Shown here piece by piece: positions 14,562 through 18,222 of a DNA stretch of 18,222 nt. Origin of the DNA: an uncultured Chloroflexota bacterium (lineage in GTDB: Bacteria; Chloroflexota; Dehalococcoidia; UBA3495); assembly GCA_913052545.1 (NCBI GenBank), contig CAJXEF010000021.1, positions 1 through 18,222 on the forward strand. Direction: 5' to 3'. Every line of letters starts with the position of its first letter. Within the stretch, counting starts at the first letter, position 1. The position numbers and the translations under genes are program-made. Below the pieces are notes generated by a model. That model was not told the origin of the DNA, did not search any database, and saw only the letters and a program-made list of their open reading frames with translations.

Positions 14562-14579
14562 CTATCAATCAGACAGGCT
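14552..14579. repeat. Inverted repeat overlapping the -35 box of the hydroxylase promoter
   Basis: AGCCTGTC (14552-14559) and GACAGGCT (14572-14579) are perfect 8-bp arms 12 bases apart. The first arm covers part of the -35 box. It could be an operator for a regulator of the operon. It might also form a hairpin after the preceding gene, but there is no T-run, so a terminator is less likely. Confidence 0.5.
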
Positions 14580-14644
14580 GGATAACTCACCGAACTATGT
14601 CCCTGCCTACATTAAAAACTCGTATATCAACCAAACAAATTATG

Positions 14645-15157
14645 CTAACCAGATTTCAAATCGACTAGTGTTCTCTCTATTAATTCCCTGACAGAACCGT
14701 TGAACAAGTCTCCAGAACCCATGCCATCCAATCGAGCACGTTGGCCCTGACATTTTATCCCTGCGATAACGGCAAGCCAAGGTTTTGAAGATTCTTCATC
14801 GGCTTGAATATCAGACGAACCCGGTGGTAATGCTATCTTATCGAATAACATCGGATTCGCGGTCGATAATACTATCAGGCACGGTACGGAATCGAGCGAT
14901 AGGTGCAAATTGCTTAATAACCCTATCTCAGATCGAGATACACCGTGTTGGCCTAGTATCACCAGATGTTGGAACCCCGCCCCAGATTCCTCAAAGTGCC
15001 TACGAAATTCCCGAAAGATATCATGGGCAACCTGATCTTGATCGGACACCAAAAACAACGCATGTATCGGAAAGTCATTTGGACCTTCCGACAACAAAGC
15101 GTTTCGCCATCGCTCTAACTTATCTTCATCGTGTTGATCTGCCCTATCAAGAGACAT
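14645..15157 (-). CDS. Hypothetical protein, possible thioredoxin-like fold without redox cysteines
   Basis: I do not recognise this 170-residue protein. It is soluble, acidic at the start (SLDRADQHDEDKLERW) and has no signal peptide. A strand-helix-strand pattern runs through HALFLVSD (32-39), the helix VAHDIFREFRRHFEESG (43-59) and HLVILGQHG (64-72). SVPCLIVLS (about 89-97) recalls the cis-proline strand of thioredoxin folds, but there is no CxxC pair before it, so a redox role is doubtful. A C-terminal helix SVRELIERTLVDL ends it. The ATG at 15157 has only a distant GAGG. It follows the two VOC genes with 45 bases between, so they are probably co-transcribed, and it ends 139 bases before the hydroxylase operon. 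The fold idea is weak. Confidence 0.62.
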   Translation of the reverse strand: MSLDRADQHDEDKLERWRNALLSEGPNDFPIHALFLVSDQDQVAHDIFREFRRHFEESGAGFQHLVILGQHGVSRSEIGLLSNLHLSLDSVPCLIVLSTANPMLFDKIALPPGSSDIQADEESSKPWLAVIAGIKCQGQRARLDGMGSGDLFNGSVRELIERTLVDLKSG

Positions 15158-15202
15158 AGTGAATCGAAGCCTCTAATATCAAATTGGGTATATAGAGATT
15201 CC

Positions 15203-15658
15203 TTACGCACTCCCTCCATCGAATTGGACCAGGATCCCATCCGGATCATATACGTAAAAACTGCTAACATTTCCATCAGAACCGGTCCATACATCCGGAG
15301 CTGCAGCTAACGGAATGCCCTTACCTGCCAACTCAGACATTAAAGCTTTGGTATCCGGAACACTAAACGAATAATGGCTTATACCGATTTGATCCAGTTT
15401 GATAGGATCACCATCAGGATCTTCATTGGGATGACTAGTAACCACTAATTTTGGATTCGTAGAACTGCCAGCAAATTGCAGATGAACAGTTCTTCGAGTC
15501 TTCCTAGAATGCTGATAAACGTGTGGCAATCCTCCTGTAGTAGTATCTTGGACTTGATCGAAAACCACCTGCATCCCCAAGATGTCCCTATAAAACCCTA
15601 ATGATTTATCCAAATCCCTGACACAAAAAGCTATATGTGAAATCCCGCTAGCGTCCAA
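15203..15658 (-). CDS. VOC superfamily (glyoxalase/bleomycin-resistance/dioxygenase) protein, copy 1
   Basis: The protein has 151 residues with two beta-alpha-beta-beta-beta repeats: GISHIAFCVRDLDKSLGFYRDILGM (5-29) and GISHYSFSVPDTKAL (92-106). VOC proteins include metal-dependent isomerases, epimerases and ring-cleaving dioxygenases. Histidines sit at the first-strand position of each half (ISH). The last strand reads DPDGILVQFD, where metal-dependent members have Glu (LVEL), so one usual ligand is replaced by Gln. The start is TTG at 15658 with GGAGGT 6 bases away (15665-15670). It is roughly 60% identical by eye to the neighbouring VOC gene, so the two arose by tandem duplication. The unknown 170-residue gene follows. 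Reaction and substrate are unknown. Confidence 0.9.
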   Translation of the reverse strand: MDASGISHIAFCVRDLDKSLGFYRDILGMQVVFDQVQDTTTGGLPHVYQHSRKTRRTVHLQFAGSSTNPKLVVTSHPNEDPDGDPIKLDQIGISHYSFSVPDTKALMSELAGKGIPLAAAPDVWTGSDGNVSSFYVYDPDGILVQFDGGSA

Positions 15659-15709
15659 TTTTTTACCTCCTATCCCACTTGTAATGAATATACATGGCCA
15701 TTTTTGATC

Positions 15710-16168
15710 CTAACCACCACTGCCAGAATCAAATTGAACCAATATGCCGTCAGGATCAAACACGAATATACTACTAACGTCTCCCTGGGCATTAACAAAA
15801 CCATCCATTGGACCTGCTAATGCGACTCCTTTTGCAACCAATTCCGATGCCAACGATTTAACATCAGCTACAGTAAATGATATGTGACTGATCCCTATCT
15901 GATCCAACTTTATCGGCTTGCCATCTGGATTATCGCCCGGATGCGAGGTCATAGTCAGAGTTGGTTTAAGATCACCCTTACCATAAGCTAAACGGACCTG
16001 CCGTCTAGTATTTCTCTGATGTTTGTATACGTGAGGTAATCCACCAGATGTAGTATCTTGGATACGGTCTGCCAACACTTTCATACCCAAGGTGTCTCTG
16101 TAAAACTCCAATGATTTATCCAAATCAGCCACGCATATCGCAATGTGAGATATAGCAGATGCATCCAT
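15710..16168 (-). CDS. VOC superfamily protein, copy 2
   Basis: The protein has 152 residues. It has the same two-module layout as its tandem neighbour: AISHIAICVADLDKSLEFYRDTLGM (5-29), QDTTSGGLPHVYKH, TSHPGDNPDGKP, KLDQIGISHISFTVADV and DPDGILVQFD, again with Gln at the usual metal-ligand Glu. The conserved middle block shared by both copies (LPHVY, TSHP, DPIKLDQIG/KPIKLDQIG) is likely to shape a common substrate pocket. The frame extends upstream to an ATG at 16216, but that ATG lies in a promoter -10 box. The ATG at 16168 has GGAGG at 16173-16177, and its protein aligns end to end with copy 1. It is the first gene of the VOC-VOC-unknown operon. Confidence 0.9.
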   Translation of the reverse strand: MDASAISHIAICVADLDKSLEFYRDTLGMKVLADRIQDTTSGGLPHVYKHQRNTRRQVRLAYGKGDLKPTLTMTSHPGDNPDGKPIKLDQIGISHISFTVADVKSLASELVAKGVALAGPMDGFVNAQGDVSSIFVFDPDGILVQFDSGSGG

Positions 16169-16214
16169 CCTTCCTCCAATATCCCGGTGATTTGTCTTTT
16201 TGTTAGGTATCGCC

Positions 16215-16243
16215 ATCCTAAAACCGACCTAAAAGTTTGTCAA
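16215..16243 (-). promoter_or_regulatory. Sigma70-like promoter of the VOC operon
   Basis: On the minus strand a perfect TTGACA (16238-16243) and TAGGAT (16215-16220, four of six) are 17 bases apart. The predicted transcript would start near 16208, after the upstream ATG at 16216, which supports the ATG at 16168 as the real start. Confidence 0.6.
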
Positions 16244-16348
16244 AGGTATAAACTATCTGAACATCTCGAGTTGACGAAGAATTCCAAATGTTTCGGCTAA
16301 TTCTTCCTTATCGAATGGGGGATTCAGATATCGAGTCCGAGCTCATTC

Positions 16349-16378
16349 TTGACATAGTCATTTATAACCCCATAGAAT
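16349..16378 (+). promoter_or_regulatory. Sigma70-like promoter of rplU-rpmA
   Basis: A perfect TTGACA (16349-16354) and TAGAAT (16373-16378, five of six) are 18 bases apart, giving a start near 16385 and a leader of about 18 bases before the rplU ATG. It is back to back with the VOC promoter; the roughly 100 bases between hold no other signal I can name. Confidence 0.7.
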
Positions 16379-16402
16379 TGGTGGGTTGAGGTTTTAGGAA
16401 TA

Positions 16403-16723
16403 ATGGATTACGCAATAATTAAAACTGGTGGAAAACAATACAGGGTCAAACAAGGAGACGTGCTTGACGTAGAAAAGTTATCCTTGGAAATCGGCTCTAT
16501 TGCTGAATTTGACCAGGTGTTAGCAGTATCAGAAAACGGTCAGGTAAATTTCGGATCCCCTATATTGGCTGGGGCGAAAGTTACGGCTGAAGTACAATCG
16601 CACTACAAAGATCGCAAAGTAATAGTATTTAAATATAAACCCAAGACTCGTTATCGGCGTAAGCTAGGTCACCGCCAGAATTACACGAGACTGTTGATCC
16701 AAGGTATTCAGTCGGGAGGTTAA
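16403..16723 (+). CDS. rplU: 50S ribosomal protein L21
   Basis: The protein has 106 residues, about the usual length. L21 is a large-subunit protein that binds 23S r[28 protein letters not shown] opens it as in nearly all L21 proteins. The rRNA-binding C-terminus [24 protein letters not shown] is also typical. GAGG at 16388-16391 is 11 bases before the ATG and AGGA at 16396-16399 is very close to it. rpmA starts two bases after its stop, and the rpmA ribosome binding site is inside the last codons of rplU, so the pair is coupled as in most bacteria. Confidence 0.98.
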   Translation: MDYAIIKTGGKQYRVKQGDVLDVEKLSLEIGSIAEFDQVLAVSENGQVNFGSPILAGAKVTAEVQSHYKDRKVIVFKYKPKTRYRRKLGHRQNYTRLLIQGIQSGG

Positions 16724-16725
16724 AA

Positions 16726-16980
16726 ATGGCTCATAAAAAAGCCGGTGGAAGCACTAGTAACGGTAGAGATAGTAATGCTAAGCGCCTAGGGGTCAAGAGA
16801 TACGGTGGTCAAAAAGTCACAGGTGGCTCCATAATAGTTAGGCAAAGAGGAACTAGAATACACCCTGGCACTAACGTAGGCCTCGGACGAGATTTCACTT
16901 TGTTCGCCACCATTGACGGCGAAGTAAAATATGAATGGGCAGCCAAAGGTAGACGCAGAGTAAGCGTCTACCCGGTTTAG
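16726..16980 (+). CDS. rpmA: 50S ribosomal protein L27
   Basis: The protein has 84 residues. L27 reaches the peptidyl-transferase centre with its N-terminal tail. [20 protein letters not shown] is the direct-start form, without the short cleaved N-terminal prefix found in many Firmicutes. [18 protein letters not shown] and [16 protein letters not shown] follow as expected. GGGAGG overlapping the end of rplU is the ribosome binding site. rpmE begins 38 bases downstream; obgE, often the next gene elsewhere, is not here. Confidence 0.98.
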   Translation: MAHKKAGGSTSNGRDSNAKRLGVKRYGGQKVTGGSIIVRQRGTRIHPGTNVGLGRDFTLFATIDGEVKYEWAAKGRRRVSVYPV

Positions 16981-17018
16981 TTTATATAGAAACTTTTGAG
17001 GTTCTAAACAGTTAAATT

Positions 17019-17219
17019 ATGAAAGCAGACATACATCCCCAATTTTATAACTCAACAGTAACTTGCAGTTGTGGCAACGTATTTCAGACTGGTGCCACTA
17101 AGCCCACCTTAAGAGTTGAAATTTGTAGTAAATGCCACCCTTTTTATACAGGCCAGCAACGAGTGGTTGATACCCAAGGCAGGATTGAAAGAATGCGCCG
17201 CCGGTACAGTCTTCAGTAA
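17019..17219 (+). CDS. rpmE: 50S ribosomal protein L31, zinc-binding type
   Basis: The protein has 66 residues. L31 helps join the two ribosomal subunits. [10 protein letters not shown] opens it as usual. Zinc ligands Cys16, Cys18, Cys36 and Cys39 (TCSCGN and [11 protein letters not shown]) are all present, so this is the zinc-containing (C+) form rather than the zinc-free paralogue made under zinc starvation. No strong ribosome binding site precedes the ATG; GAGG lies too far upstream. A strong terminator follows, so rplU-rpmA-rpmE may form one unit ending here. Confidence 0.97.
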   Translation: MKADIHPQFYNSTVTCSCGNVFQTGATKPTLRVEICSKCHPFYTGQQRVVDTQGRIERMRRRYSLQ

Positions 17220-17247
17220 GTCTCTCTATTTTTAAACAAGGGTTAAG

Positions 17248-17278
17248 AAACCGAAGGCTTCAGGCCATCGGTTTTTTT
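17248..17278 (+). terminator. Rho-independent terminator after rpmE
   Basis: AAACCGAAGGC (17248-17258) pairs with GCCATCGGTTT, giving about ten base pairs around one A-A mismatch and a 5-base loop. A run of seven T follows (17272-17278). It ends the ribosomal protein unit. Confidence 0.88.
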
Positions 17279-17334
17279 ATGTAAACCCTAGAATATGATA
17301 AATATGGATAAATTGTTAATTGCTAAAGGAGCAA

Positions 17335-18222
17335 ATGGTGTCACGACAACCTGAGTTTTCATACGGTGGGCAAGCTGTAATCGAAGGAATCATGATCCGA
17401 GGACAAAATCACTATAGCCTGGCGGTACGTAGGGAAGACGGCACCATTACCCATATCCAAGAACCCCTAAACACTTACCTGACCGGTCGATTACGTAAGA
17501 TACCTCTAATCAGAGGATTTGTGGCTCTTTTAGAAACTTTGATCCTGGGCATCAAAGCTTTGAATCAATCAGCAGCTTTGGCCATGGTGGATCAAACCCC
17601 CGAAGGACAAAAGGAAATGTCTCCGTGGGTGCTCGCAATGACTCTGGCAATCTCGCTGATCGTGGGCATAGGTATATTCTTCGTAGTTCCACAACTGATA
17701 GTTACACCAATCCATCACATGTTGGATTCGGATCTCCTAATTAACGTGATAGAGGGTCTACTCAGATTGGTAATCCTAGTGGGATACATTTGGATTATCA
17801 GTTACATGGAAAATATCCGAAGAGTATTTTGCTATCACGGGGCAGAACATATGGCAGTCCATACATACGAGGCAGGGCTTCCACTAGAGATAGATAATGT
17901 CAGAAAATTTGGAACTCCTCATCCCAGATGCGGAACCGCTTTCCTACTCACAGTAGTGCTTGTTTCAATTATTGCATTCATGTTTCTGGGTTGGCCTGAT
18001 CTCCATTGGAGAATTCTCTCAAGAATAGCACTCTTACCTGTCATAGCGGCCGTAAGCTACGAATTTATAAGGTTCAGTGGGCTTCATCAAAGTTGGTGGA
18101 TAGCCCGACAGATGGCAGTGCCAGGTTTAATTCTACAGCGACTCACTACCAGGCAACCGGACGATAGCCAAATCGAGGTTGCTATCAGTGCAATGGAAGC
18201 CGCTATAGCAGCAGATGCTGGT
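17335..18222 (+). CDS. DUF1385 (YqhQ-like) membrane protein, 5' part only
   Basis: The frame is open to the end of the window, so 296 N-terminal residues are visible and the end is missing. DUF1385 proteins are multi-pass membrane proteins of unknown function. Signature segments are YGGQAVIEGIMIRG (near residues 10-23), a hydrophobic pair of helices around 100-155, CYHGAEHMAVHTYE (about 166-179) and HPRCGTAFLL (about 199-208), followed by a further hydrophobic hairpin. Clustered His and Cys in the YHGAEH and HPRCG motifs could bind a metal; that is inference. AAGGAG at 17326-17331 serves ATG 17335 (3 bases) or, better spaced, GTG 17338 (6 bases); they differ by one residue. In many Chloroflexota and Firmicutes this gene lies between rpmE and prfA, matching the layout here. 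Confidence 0.92.
   Translation, partial: MVSRQPEFSYGGQAVIEGIMIRGQNHYSLAVRREDGTITHIQEPLNTYLTGRLRKIPLIRGFVALLETLILGIKALNQSAALAMVDQTPEGQKEMSPWVLAMTLAISLIVGIGIFFVVPQLIVTPIHHMLDSDLLINVIEGLLRLVILVGYIWIISYMENIRRVFCYHGAEHMAVHTYEAGLPLEIDNVRKFGTPHPRCGTAFLLTVVLVSIIAFMFLGWPDLHWRILSRIALLPVIAAVSYEFIRFSGLHQSWWIARQMAVPGLILQRLTTRQPDDSQIEVAISAMEAAIAADAG

Noticed and set aside
14506..14568. Longer N-terminus of the FAD subunit
   Set aside because: The extra codons cover the -10 box, the leader and the ribosome binding site of the operon; the family N-terminus begins at the TTG at 14505.
16169..16216. Longer N-terminus of VOC copy 2
   Set aside because: The ATG at 16216 lies within the predicted -10 box, and the paralogue has no matching extension.
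1..18222. CRISPR array, prophage, transposase, toxin-antitoxin or defence system
   Set aside because: No regularly spaced repeats, integrase, transposase, restriction or toxin-like gene could be seen; the window reads as ordinary metabolic and housekeeping chromosome.

Overview
The window looks like ordinary bacterial chromosome of moderate, slightly AT-leaning composition. There is no sign of phage, insertion sequence, CRISPR or tRNA/rRNA. The gene mix suggests a free-living heterotroph with little redundancy in its housekeeping set. It combines F420 ligase (CofE), PduO-type cobalamin adenosyltransferase, a molybdenum hydroxylase operon, a D-aminoacylase-like amidohydrolase, an MmgE/PrpD protein, a dienelactone-hydrolase-like enzyme and paired VOC proteins. 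That combination recalls uncultured marine Chloroflexota (SAR202/Dehalococcoidia-like lineages). This placement is inference from gene content only; a phylogeny of L21, L27 or DinB would test it. Non-ATG starts are common: GTG or TTG is the best start for at least five genes.

Layout. (1) 1-4782 is a catabolic block: the 3' part of an N-acyl-D-amino-acid deacylase-like gene, a dienelactone hydrolase-family gene closed by a strong terminator, an MmgE/PrpD gene with its own extended -10 promoter, a 76-residue putative zinc-ribbon protein, and a convergent MFS transporter. (2) 4783-6863 holds dinB (DNA polymerase IV) followed by convergent cofE. (3) 6864-9084 holds a divergent PduO-type adenosyltransferase, then hisH and hisA. 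(4) 9109-10673 runs on the minus strand: a GNAT acetyltransferase, a Nudix hydrolase almost overlapping it, and a MoaD/ThiS-like sulfur carrier with an unusual C-terminal tail. (5) 10721-14561 is a complete three-subunit molybdenum hydroxylase operon (FAD, 2Fe-2S and molybdopterin subunits, in that transcription order). It has a recognisable promoter at one end and a hairpin at the other. (6) 14645-16243 is a second minus-strand operon: two tandem paralogous VOC proteins and an unrecognised 170-residue protein, behind a good sigma70-like promoter. (7) 16349-18222 is a plus-strand block: rplU-rpmA, rpmE with a terminator, and the first 296 codons of a DUF1385 (YqhQ-like) membrane protein that runs off the window.

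How it fits together. The molybdenum hydroxylase needs molybdopterin, whose dithiolene sulfurs normally come from a MoaD thiocarboxylate. The adjacent MoaD-like gene is therefore suggestive, but a hairpin separates it from the operon and it does not end in the usual Gly-Gly. The VOC pair and unknown protein form a separate transcription unit directly upstream of the hydroxylase and could belong to the same catabolic route; no substrate can be read from sequence. The most useful leads are the MoaD-like tail, the VOC pair that has lost the usual C-terminal metal-ligand Glu, the unknown 170-residue protein, and an inverted repeat sitting on the -35 box of the hydroxylase promoter. I did not find a clearly novel multi-gene defence or mobile system.
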